64,000 nucleotides of DNA from Tamarix chinensis. Lineage: Eukaryota > Streptophyta > Magnoliopsida > Caryophyllales > Tamaricaceae. The notes beneath the pieces were generated by a model that was not told the DNA's origin, did not search any database, and saw only the letters and a program-made list of their open reading frames with translations. The first letter of the stretch is position 1. Every line of letters starts with the position of its first letter. Of the stretch, positions 38,342 to 48,037 are shown piece by piece. A program made the position numbers and the translations under genes. The stretch covers positions 46,216,244 through 46,280,243 of the forward strand of contig CM060177.1 of assembly GCA_030549775.1 (NCBI GenBank), written 5' to 3'.

Positions 38342-38940
38342 AATTGATTATACAATATATTCTAAAATGTATCCAATTTCATTTTGGAACCGTCAATTTG
38401 AGAAATTTATGCAGGTTTTATTAGAATTTGATTCCTAGGTCAAATTTTGGGTGTAATGAAATTGGGTCGTCTAATTGAGCCGTTCCGCTCAATTGATTTT
38501 ATAGTATCGTTTAAAATGTATTTAATTTTATATTAGAAGTGTTGATTTGGGAAAATTGTGTGTAATTTATCGGAATTGAATTTTTAGGTCAAAACTCCCG
38601 CGGGTTAAATTGGATTTTGTAATTGGGTTATTTTATTCAATTGACTATATAAATTATATTAGAATATGTTTAATTACATTTTCGAACCGTCAATTGGTAT
38701 GTTTTGGCAATAATTGATCGGGTTTGTGTTTCGGGCTTAAAAACCCTAATTGTGCTAAATTGGGTATTTCCTTTATTGATTTTGATCAATTGATTATTTG
38801 ATATGTTATAAAATGTTTTTAATTGCATTTCTAAACATTCAATTTGATTAAATTTATAGAATTTTACCGAATTGCATTTTCGGGCCTAAAACCCTAGATT
38901 TTAAGTAAGATTACGAGATTGGTTATTTGTATAATTGTTT
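38342..38940 (+). repeat. ~149-bp degenerate tandem repeats in L4
   Basis: The phrase AATTGATT.TATA...TAAAATGTNTTTAATT starts at 38342, 38491, 38639 and 38788 (spacings 149, 148, 149). Each is followed by a conserved CCGTCAATTTG-type segment and a GGGCTTAAAACCCTA- or GGTCAAA-type end. More diverged units continue to about 39250. Confidence 0.8.
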
Positions 38941-39721
38941 TTCTAAAGTTAGCTTTATAGAAGTAGTTGAAATGATCCTAATTACTTTCTAATACCTTTA
39001 ATTGTAATTAATTGATTTGAATTACCTGAGTTGTGTCATGGGCTTTAAAACCCTAATTTTAAAAATGGATTGTTTGGAATTGGTTAATCGGAAGATTGTT
39101 TTGTTGAAATTGATTATCTGGATTTATCTGAAATTAGTTTAATTATATTTTAAAACTATCAATTTGAGGTAATCAAAGTAATTTGGTCGATTCGTAGTTA
39201 GGCATTTAAAACCCTAATCTTCGGGGATGATTTTGTAGAATTAATTTTGCTATGTGTAGTTTATCTAATCGATTTCTATCTTTGGGTTTTACATCATTTA
39301 AATTATGTTTTAACCTAATCGGTTGGGATTTGATTCTATGTAAATTGGTTGGATTACTTATTTAGTTGTAAAACCTAATAAATAAGTTATTTTCGATAAA
39401 TTAACCTGTGATCGATTATTCTTCTCGGGTTTCCAAATTAATTTGAAATGTCCTAAGTGTATTTGTATTAATCTGTTTTGATTTATATTTAATCTTAAAT
39501 CTTAATAGAGCTATGCTTTTATGTCCTAAGTTTTGGACACATTTTCCAAGAAAAATAGTTTGTGTCTCTTTGTATCGATTAAATTATAATAATTGAAATT
39601 ATTGATTGATAGGATAGTTTCTAATTTAGTTTTCGATTTCTATCGGGTCTAGGAAAGCTTTCTCGTGGACCCACAAACTAGGGATCTCTCTCCCTCTTAT
39701 TTCGCGTAGCTAGCTTCGGAT

Positions 39722-39731
39722 CCAGGTAAGT
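39722..39731 (+). other. Splice-donor-like AGGTAAGT in L4
   Basis: CCAGGTAAGT matches the plant 5' splice consensus. A homologous position in the 14.3-18.4 kb LTR (16277-16284) reads AGGTAAGA, preceded by the shared GTAGCT.G.CTT. A functional role is inference. Confidence 0.35.
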
Positions 39732-40054
39732 CTCTACTTACCTTTATCTGTGGGTGTTTAATAAGGACGAAGCTAAGGCCTTGTCCTATGTGTGATGTGA
39801 TGTGTGGGTTGTTGTGTGCATCATGCTAATGTGTATTATATGATGCGTGGTTAAATTGTCTCATGTGTAGCGCAGCTTGGGAATTGAGGTATGTCGTGTG
39901 TGCTTTCTATGGCATGAGCATGATATGTTTATGTACGATATTTATGATGTGTTATGATACGGCCCTCTAGGATACGCATGTCAAGGGCGTGACGTGGTTC
40001 AATAAGATACGAATAAGACATTAATTACGTAAAGCGAAAGACTGATGAGCCCGA

Positions 40055-40425
40055 CCCAGTCCGTTCTACCGGTTAGAATAGTGGCCAGAGGCGTTTTGCC
40101 CTGGGGGTTGATTTCCGGTCCACCGGCTATAATAGTGGCCAGAGGCGTTTTGCCCTGGGTGTGTATCTCCGGTCCACCGGCTATAATAGTGGGGGATTCG
40201 GGCTCGACAGATCCACACGAATAAGTTAATCCACGGGAAAGATACTAATCACTTACAGCGGAACACCATGAAAGTGCGGGGCCAGTCCGTTCCACCGGTT
40301 AGAATAGTGGCCAGAGGCGTTTTGCTCTGGGGTTCGATTTCCGTTCCACCGGCTATAATAGTGGCCAGAGGCGTTTGCTCTGGGGTTCGATTTCCGGTCC
40401 ACCGGCTATAATAGTGGGGTCCCCG
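40055..40425 (+). repeat. Two three-unit arrays of CCGGTCCACCGGCTATAATAGTGG
   Basis: Units of about 52 bases: CCGGTCCACCGG, TATAATAGTGG, then CCAGAGGCGTTTTGCYCTGGG. Three units (about 40065-40195) and three more (about 40285-40425) are separated by a spacer containing ACTAATCACTTACAGCGGAAC. CCGGT.CC.ACCGG is a perfect inverted repeat and CCAGAG..CTCTGG a second one, so each unit could form hairpins. Confidence 0.88.
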
Positions 40426-41194
40426 TGCTTACATGGATCATTAAAGAATATGTGTTGAATGAGCATATTATTAATGAGATTAAAGAATAAGTCTAATTGG
40501 ACCATGGCCAGCTTTTATTATATGTATTACCATATGCTGCTTATGTGTATAATGAGCCACTTTATATTTCGATGATACCACACTTATATGTTACTACGGG
40601 TGTATGGCAAGATTCATGCTGTGGGTTGTGAGTATGAATGCTATTGTATTAACGTATTGTACTATAATTTAATATGCACTTGATGATATCTCTCCTATAA
40701 GGTAGGGTAGCGAGACTTACTCAGTATTGGACCCGTACTGATACTACACTGGTTGAATGGGTCCTGTGATGATCCACCGATGGTGGGGAGCAGACCTCTT
40801 GTGCAGGTTAAGATCGGATATTGTTTTGGGGTGGAAGGCTTGACCTGAGTGAGTAGGCGATCCGGATATTTATCCTTCGGGATTTATTTTGTTTAATTGT
40901 ATTCACCTTTGGAAGTTGCAAGTATTGTTTTCATATTTCTAAGGGTTTTGTAATTGACTTTAAATTTCTCGTATTCTGATAAGTGTTTACTATTCGGATT
41001 TAATTGTTTGATGGGATTTGAAATTCAGATTTAATTGTTTGACAGGTTTTAGCCTTGCATCTAACATGAGATAGATGGTTGACATTTATCTTGTGTTAGA
41101 TGTGGCGGTAACATTTCCCAAATTCGCTCCTAACTTCCGCTTTAATCTTTCAAAAAATTTTTTTTTTTCAGGAGTGAAATTTGGGGGTGTTACA

Positions 41195-42686
41195 GTTAAA
41201 TAGGAGACAGGGTAGATGGATTGAGTTTATTGAAAGTTTTCCTTACATGATTAAGTATAAGAAAGGAAGTGATAATGTAGTTGTAGATGCTCTATCTAGG
41301 AGATATGCTTTATTAAATGCTGCAGATACTACTTTGTTAGGTTTTTCTAGTATTAAATTATTATTTTTGGAAGATCTTGATTTTAAGGAGATTTATAAAA
41401 AGTGTGAAGTCTTTACACAGGGAAAATATTTTATCACTAGAGGTTATTTGTTTAGGGAGAATAGGTTATGTATTCCTGAATGTTCTTATAGGGGATTATT
41501 AATTCAAGAAGCTCATAATGGTGGATTAATGGCACATCTAGGATTTCAAAAAACTTTAAATATATTGACTGATCATGTTTATTGGCCTCACATGAAGAAA
41601 GATGTGTTAAAATATTGTGTCAATTGTGTTGCTTGTAGACAGGCTAAAACTACATTAAAACCATTTGGTTTATATACTCCCTTGCCTGTACCTAACCAAC
41701 CTTGGGTTGATGTTTCTTTGGATTTTATTTTAGGCTTACCTAGAACTAATAGGGCTAAGGATTCAATAATGGTTGTAGTAGACAGGTTTAGTAAGATGGC
41801 TCATTTTATACCTTGTAATAAAACAAATGATGCTGTGGCTGTGGCTGAATTATTTTTTTCTAATATAGTTAAGTTACATGGCATACCTAAGACTATAGTT
41901 TCAGATAGGGATGTTAAATTTCTGAGTCATTTTTGGAAGGTTTTGTGGGGAAAATTAGGAACTAAAAATTTATTTTCTACAACTTGTCACCCTCAAACTG
42001 ATGGACAAACTGAGGTAGTAAATAGAACATTAGGTAATATGTTAAGGGCTGTCCTTGGAAAGAATCTTAGACAGTGAGAATATGTTTTACCTCAGGTAGA
42101 GTTTGCTTATAATAGAACTTTGCATTCTACAACTAATAAGACTCCATTTGAAATTGTGTATGGTTTTAATCCTTTGACTCCTTTAGACCTGAGTCATTTA
42201 CCTCATGCTGATTTGCAAAATTTTGATGCTAAATCTAGAGCTAATAATATAAAGAAGTTACATGAGTCTGTAAGTCAACAAATCAATAAAAAAGTACAGC
42301 AAATGGCTGAAAATGCTAATAAAAGGAGGAGAAAAATGGTTTTTAAACCTGGAGACTTAGTTTGGGTACATCTTAGGAAGGAGAGGTTTCCAAATCTTAG
42401 GAAGTCAAAATTAGATTCTAGAGGAGATGGACCATTTACTGTGTTAGAGAAAATTAATGACAATGCATATAAGATTGATTTACCTACTAAATTTCGGAAT
42501 GCTAGTAATTCTTTTAATGTAGCTGATCTTAGTCCATTTCTGGGACTTAATCAGGTTTCAGAGGCGAAACATTTTCAAGAAGAGGGGAGTGATATGAATC
42601 TTAAAAATTTGTATTTAATTAATTTTGATAATTGTTGTAAATCATTTTATACTTATAATTGTTTTTCTTATTTTTTGAATGAATAG
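41195..42686 (+). pseudogene. Element D integrase, frame running into 3' LTR
   Basis: Pol resumes after L4 with [21 protein letters not shown] (end of RNase H). It continues through the integrase zinc domain (H...[10 protein letters not shown]), the catalytic core ([59 protein letters not shown]) and one TGA at 42075 replacing Trp. The frame 42120-42686 carries the PFTVLEKINDNAYKIDL module and FNVADLSPFLG. It then reads across the polypurine tract and 97 bases into the 3' LTR, ending in a Tyr/Asn/Cys-rich tail similar to that of element B. Confidence 0.92.
42577..42589 (+). other. Element D polypurine tract
   Basis: AAGAAGAGGGGAG directly before the 3' LTR TGATATG. Confidence 0.92.
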
Positions 42687-43420
42687 GAAATATTGATGCA
42701 GCACATGGATTATGGATTTGAATGGCTGCAGCTGCTGAAGTGTTGCAGAAATGTATTTTATTATTTTTATGTAATCCCATGTGATGCATTCGTCGGTAGA
42801 AATTGGCTAATGGAAATTAGGTTGGTTGTATAATCCGCCACTCGGTCCATAATAATGGATTAGTTGGATTGTGGGTTAATCGACCCTTAATAGCCATGAT
42901 TAGCTAGAATTAATATTAGATGATGGAAATTGATGTATAAATATTATCTTGTATTTTGGGGGAGAATTTGGTGTATTCTTTTGGGCTGGTCGAGTGTCCA
43001 GCACCGACCCATTTTTCTTGTTATGTATGTGGGTTGTATCGTGAGGTTATTTGGGCTGATTGTATTGTGTATTTTTATACGGTTTGTACGCCTAATATAA
43101 ATAGGGGCATATACGATTGTAGAGGACAGTTTTTTGGGTGATATACGACTTTGTTTCTTGATTCTTCTTGAGCTCTCTCTCGCGTTCTCTCTCTCTCTCT
43201 CGGTGAACCTCTCACTCGCACCTTCTTCTGCTTCTGTTCTCTGTCTTCGATCAATTCTTGATCGCTTCTGTCTCTCAAATTCAGTTGCCGTTGTTAAACT
43301 GTGCCTCTAAATTCTTGAATCTTCCTTTGGAAGTTTTCCTTAGGCTGATTCTGGTGAACCGAACTCCGCGCTCGATTATTTTCTTCGATCCTTTTGTGAA
43401 ACCCTAACAGGTTTCCATCA
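42590..43420 (+). repeat. Element D 3' LTR
   Basis: 831 bp, TGATATGAATC...TTTCCATCA. It differs from the 5' LTR by scattered substitutions and a 15-base indel in the CT-rich leader. It is followed by AATAA. Confidence 0.92.
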
Positions 43421-43425
43421 AATAA

Positions 43426-43653
43426 GGTATACATTATTTTTAGAAAACTTATCATTAAATAACTTTATAGTTAAGCGTGTTTAACTTGGGTAAATTTAAG
43501 GATAAGCAACCTCTTGGGAAGTTTTTTGAGATGTGTATGATTTATTATATATATATATATGCTTGAAATGACTCATACTGATCTGTAGTGTCAATTATCA
43601 ATTATACAAGCACTCTAAGTAACTACTGACGACTAATGTGTCAAGATGTAACA
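43426..43653 (+). mobile_element. Nest level L2: right piece of a Cassandra-like LTR with 5S rRNA-like segment
   Basis: Continues the LTR begun at 32116. AGTTAAGCG (43469-43477) and GGATAAGCAACCTCTTGGGA (from 43500) match the box A and box C region of plant 5S rRNA (AGTTAAGCG...GGATGGGTGACCTCCTGGGA), as in Cassandra TRIM LTRs. The total LTR is about 299 bp with an end near GATGTAACA. No second LTR or primer site follows, so it is read as a solo LTR. No clear target duplication was found. Confidence 0.7.
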
Positions 43654-44868
43654 AAAGTGGATAAGAAAAGTGAGTGAGAAAGTGGTGAACCAAAGGAAAG
43701 GAAGAAGAGAAGAAAAGGAAGAAAAAGTGGAAACGTTGTGGTGGTGAAAGGTGGTGGCCATGGAGGTGGAGGCTACATTTGTTTAGAGTAATAAAAGAGA
43801 GCTCTCACAATCTTGAAGATGAAATTAGAACATGATATTATCATATATTGAGGTTAGAAGATATTTTAGGAAACTTAGGAAGGTGTAAAAGGGTAATTAT
43901 GTAAATACACAAAGGAGGAGAAAATCAAATTTTCCACAACCAAGGAGGTGAAATATAAAAGGAGGAAGAAAAAGAAAAGAAAGAAGAAAGGAAAGAGAAA
44001 ATATGATAAGTGTAAATGATGGAGGGGTAGGAAGATAAATATGTATAATACTTAATCATTAAGTCTCTTATGTAGATATTTCATGAAAATATCAAGGGGA
44101 AGGAATAGAGGGGTTGGTGCCATTTTGAAGTGAAGATAAGCGGTATAATATCATCCACCACACAAAGAAAGAAGAAATTTTGATACACTTAAAGATATTA
44201 TAGCAACTTTATTGAGTAATTCAAACTTAATTTGGTTACTACAAGGAAGAGTAACTAGGAAATAATTAAGGGTCAATAGTAAGTGGTTATTATCTATACT
44301 AATTAATAATAAATTATTGAAATCGATTCTCACAAGATTAGAGAAATATTAGAGAAAGAAAATTCGTATTCGATGACTTATTATAACTACAATTATCTAC
44401 ATAAATCTAAAAATCATAAAACTAATTACATAACATTTTTAAACTTATTTTAAGTTCAATTAAACTAAAATATAGTAATTCTCAAAGTTTTGTAAATATT
44501 AGATAGTTAAAAGAGTTGTTTCGGGGTGTAAAAATACTAAAATAAGACTAACCGGAATATGAATAGTACTTTTATATATAGATCTCTAATTAGAATTTTG
44601 AAACAATAAAAGAGTTAGAAAAGTTCAAGGATTCCAAGAATCAAAGAATTAGAATGATGTGGATGGAATATGATAGCTTAGAATGACTCAAAAGATCTCA
44701 TAGAAATAAAAAACCTGAAAGTTACAAAACGAAAACGAAATGTTTTAAAAATAAAATAAGTGTTTCAAATTTAATAAATGATGTAATAAAATAATTAAAA
44801 TAAGATATTTGTTTTTATATGTAGAATATTGTGAACAAGGTGAGGTTTTCAAAAATTGGGGTACGACA
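43654..44868 (-). mobile_element. Nest level L1: 5' part of a minus-strand large solo LTR
   Basis: On minus it begins TGTCGTACCCCAATTTTTGA (from 44868), is AT-rich for about 890 bases, then enters a CT-rich block (43980-43690 on minus). That layout and spacing match L4. It stops at the Cassandra-like insertion; 31045-32115 is its inferred remainder. Confidence 0.6.
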
Positions 44869-44873
44869 AAAAT

Positions 44874-45515
44874 ACATCAATATAGTTATTTATTTTTAAA
44901 GTAAAATTTGAAAATTATTTTGCAACAATTTTATAATTTTTATGACAACCCAAATTAGAGATAATTACTTTAAAATTTTGTTAGAAAAAGATTACATCAA
45001 TATTAATTGTGGTGACAGCACCATATTGAATAAATAGCTAATGTTTCTTGGAACTATAAATAAACCAAGTTAAGCATCCTTTACAATCTTGCATATGCAA
45101 TTTTTATCAAATCAAGTCAGCTCTATTTATTCACAACCTTATGTATGCATAATCTAATTTGCACAAATGTAGGATTTGATAGTCAATTCAACGAACTCCA
45201 GTCCAAAGTTTGTAGCTTTGAGTTCTGCCTAGGAGAGTATCCACTAGTAAAACTTACAGCAATTATTTTATACTCCTCATATGAGACTCAACCCCTCGGT
45301 TTTGAAGAAACTAACAAAAGAAAAAACTGGCACAAAATATACCACTACAAACAGCTTGGATACCTATCTGCAGGCAACATTGTTTCCCGGACGTCAACAG
45401 TAAGTTAAGTTCCCTCTTTCAACATATTTAGAGTCCATTTCGTAACTTAAGTAGCAACTATCAACAACTTACAAATGACATCAATGCAAAACATAACGCG
45501 CCCACCCTTTTCATG
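44874..45515. other. Upstream region of the ECA1-like gene, otherwise unassigned
   Basis: No repeat identified. An 87-codon plus frame at 45145 has no recognisable domain and sits in the likely promoter region. Confidence 0.4.
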
Positions 45516-45524
45516 CTATATATT
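45516..45524 (+). promoter_or_regulatory. Candidate TATA box of the ECA1-like gene
   Basis: CTATATATT about 120 bases before the start codon, a normal distance for a plant TATA box plus short 5' leader. Confidence 0.5.
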
Positions 45525-45642
45525 CCCAATGCTTCCAACCATCCATGCCATCAGCGTTCTACTAAATAATTAGTTATCTCCTCTCCATATCTCCATAGAA
45601 GTTCATTCCAGAGGATATCATTGGAGCAACAAAATAGCAAGA

Positions 45643-46056
45643 ATGAAACTCAAAGTTCCATCAACCATTGCCTTGTTGCTTGTCCTTGCTTATAGCTTCA
45701 CAGTTTCCATCGCACTAAAGGGGGAATTCGAAAATCCTAAGCCAGAAGATCCATGGTTCGGTCAACCATTGCCACCACAACCGCGACCAGGGTATTACAA
45801 GTTCCTAGGTGATTGCATTGACAAAACAACTCGACAATGCGGTCTTAAGGTGTTTCATGCCGTCGTGGGCCATGGAATTTTCAATGATATCCTTTGTTGC
45901 AAGAAGATTGTGGAAGCAGGATATATTTGCAATCGCTCCTTGTCTTACATTCTTGGCAGATTTGACAAGTTCCGACACCAGGCCTTTCAAATTTACGAAA
46001 AGAGCAATCACATCTTTGATACCTGCACCAAACTAGAGAATGACGGTCACCTATAG
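45643..46056 (+). CDS. Small secreted cysteine-rich protein, ECA1/prolamin-like family
   Basis: Single-exon gene of 137 codons. Residues 1-24 form a clear signal peptide (Lys-rich start, hydrophobic core IALLLVLAYSFTV, small residues before the cut). A Pro-rich linker (about 32-50) follows. The mature part has six cysteines at 58, 66, 85, 86, 96 and 128, including the adjacent CC pair, the spacing of the prolamin-like domain of plant ECA1 gametogenesis-related proteins. Members are secreted and often act in female gametophyte or egg-cell signalling; that role is family knowledge, not shown here. The start is chosen because only this ATG keeps the signal peptide. A TATA box upstream and AATAAA downstream support a live gene. 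The nearest neighbour is the convergent CIPK gene. Confidence 0.82.
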   Translation: MKLKVPSTIALLLVLAYSFTVSIALKGEFENPKPEDPWFGQPLPPQPRPGYYKFLGDCIDKTTRQCGLKVFHAVVGHGIFNDILCCKKIVEAGYICNRSLSYILGRFDKFRHQAFQIYEKSNHIFDTCTKLENDGHL

Positions 46057-46170
46057 AAAAAGGAATTTGTTTAAGCAAGGACGCGTGAGGTGGGATAGCT
46101 TTTACATAAACTTTCTTTCATCTTCACATATGCATTTTGTAAATGATACTACAATTTCACAAATAGAGCA

Positions 46171-46176
46171 AATAAA
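46171..46176 (+). terminator. Candidate polyadenylation signal of the ECA1-like gene
   Basis: AATAAA 115 bases after the stop codon, on the coding strand. Confidence 0.5.
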
Positions 46177-47786
46177 GTTCAAAGTTTCCTCTGAAATATG
46201 TCAACGTGGATTGTAAGGATTGAATATTAAAACATGAAGTAATTACAGTTTACGGACATCGTTGCTTTCAGCGTTTTGATTTGCTTAAAAATTTCGCCTA
46301 GCGTACCGCTTTGATCACTAAATTGAAAGCGAGAGTAGACGATTGGAGTGCACTCTTTGGAGGAAAGGTCAACTGCCGAGACTACCCGACGTTCTGCCTG
46401 GATGCACCGACCCAGGTCGGCAAAGCCACGCTGCTAGAAAGTTTAGACAAAGAAATTGGCCACTAGCAAAGTCCTGTGTGTTACAGGATTCCCACCCCAC
46501 CTCGAGTGGTACCGTTTGATTGCTCAGGGAAGTTCATTGCCAGATGATACACCTAATCTGAAAAGAAGTCTGGATACTGAGTGCGCAGTCCCTGGAGAGG
46601 TTTAGCCCCCACCAATATACTTGAACAGGAAAATCTAGCCTTATTCCATTATTTATCAATTGCCAAACAAGGGAAGTTTCCTTGACCAATTGCCCAACAA
46701 ACGGGATGCCGCATCAAACAAAGTTTTTGTGAGACTTCAGTTGCGGGTTCATTCGGAGAAATGGTCATTGTGAGGAGAAAATAGAGATGATTCTCCTCCA
46801 CTTGTGCTTGTCCTCATCCACTACACGGGTGCACATACATTAACGAATAAGAACAGTCTCTGTGATTCTTCATATAAGCAGCTCCATCTATAAGCTCTCA
46901 TAGCTTATATGCGTGTCAAACACACTTACCTAAACATTCTTAAAACGTTTAGACGTAGCGATTTCTATATATTTGCCCTAATAACTGTTTGAAGCCTTCA
47001 ATACATAATAAGAACCCACTAACCAGGACATCAGGTGATTTCCTAATTGAGCCCCAGTAGAATTGTCCAGGTTGCCTCTAGTGACCAACATTTCAACAAA
47101 TTTATTGATTAAAAAGTGACCTCTAAAGCCCTCAAACCAGGCATGCACATAATTAAGATTAGGGCTCGGGGGAAGAAAGGCACAGACCTAAAATATAGGG
47201 CCCAATTAAGGTTCATCTCATTGCCACGCTAATGGCTATGGGAGGAGCAAATAAGTTTATATACTAAATTAATTCACCTTAATCTTCAAATGTGGGCAAG
47301 TAATTCACACATGTAACTTAACATTAACAAACAACTCAACTGGCTTTGCACAAGTAGAAACATCTTATGTTGAAATACCCACACTGAAGGAAAGCCACTG
47401 GAATGGGAAGGACCTAGTAGGACGCCTCTATCTCAAGAAAGAAATTATATTCGACAAACCCTGAGGCTCAATGTTACCTTAAACAGTAATGCCAGTAACA
47501 TGAAAGGTGGTCCTATAAAATACTATTAACCAAAAAGGTAAAGAAGGTTACTGTGTTCACATAACAAATCAACTGACGTGTGACCAAGGTGAAGGGATTA
47601 GGGGGGAAAAAACTACAGCCACAATCAATATCAACATCTTACTGTTTCCATTTAAGGTAAGCACAAGGCAATGAAAGACCCGTTGAGCTTAAAGATGAAT
47701 GGAAACTGTACAGAGGGAATATTTTGGGAAAGACACAACCAACCAGGCAACCAACATCATGTGCAACTTCGTCACTAACAAGTAAC
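46177..47786. other. Intergenic region between two convergent genes
   Basis: More balanced base composition than the repeat areas, but no coding frame or repeat recognised. It may include the 3' untranslated sequence of the CIPK gene. Confidence 0.5.
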
Positions 47787-47792
47787 TTTATT
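47787..47792 (-). terminator. Candidate polyadenylation signal of the CIPK gene
   Basis: AATAAA on minus, about 245 bases beyond the CIPK stop codon. Confidence 0.35.
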
Positions 47793-48037
47793 TCTCATTT
47801 AAAACTCGTGGAAGCAATGCACAGTAAATCGGCCACAGAGGAAGCAGAGGCAAGATTATGGCTTCCATATCTAAAGATGTGGTACAACACCTATACGACA
47901 TCTAGACTCGCAACAAATTTGCACAAGGAAGTGATAGATGCTCAGTAAATATTCTTCTTTTTATCATACGGAAGCAGCCCATCAAGGACAAAAGTAGGCA
48001 AGCAAAAAGAAGCGTACCCCTTCTCTCCTATCTCAAT

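Larger units (their letters stand above)
36857..41194 (+). mobile_element. Nest level L4: 4.34-kb solo LTR (TGTAATACCCC...GGGGGTGTTACA)
   Basis: A clean insertion in the pol frame of element D, with the target sequence GTTAA on both sides (36852-36856, 41195-41199). It starts TGTAATACCCCGTATTT and ends AAATTTGGGGGTGTTACA. It has no primer site, gag or pol, so a solo LTR of a large element is the simplest reading. The size and ends suit Del/Tekay or Ogre-like gypsy elements. Contents in order: AT-rich 0.85 kb, A28 run, CT/GC-rich block, ~149-bp degenerate repeats, AGGTAAGT site, two hairpin-like arrays. A non-autonomous element with a hidden internal region is the alternative. Confidence 0.85.
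32187..43420 (+). mobile_element. Nest level L3: Ty3/gypsy LTR retrotransposon, element D
   Basis: Near-complete gypsy element of the same family as B. 5' LTR 32187-33032, primer site, gag, pol, polypurine tract and 3' LTR 42590-43420. It is flanked by AATAA on both sides (32182-32186 and 43421-43425). Pol is split at the RNase H end by the 4.34-kb insertion L4. Without it the element is about 6.9 kb. Only a few nonsense changes and one frameshift are visible, so it is the best preserved retrotransposon in the window. Confidence 0.93.

Noticed and set aside
40055..40425. Possible CRISPR-like repeat-spacer array
   Set aside because: Eukaryotic retrotransposon context, and the whole 52-base unit repeats without unique spacers.
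43469..43521. Possible 5S rRNA gene
   Set aside because: Only the box A to box C half is present and it sits within an LTR with copies elsewhere; not a functional rRNA gene.
45145..45408. 87-codon plus frame upstream of the ECA1-like gene
   Set aside because: No recognisable domain, signal peptide or promoter; it lies in the likely promoter region. Left unannotated.
47724..47948. 74-codon plus frame near the CIPK 3' end
   Set aside because: No family resemblance; it overlaps the probable 3' untranslated region of the CIPK gene on the other strand.
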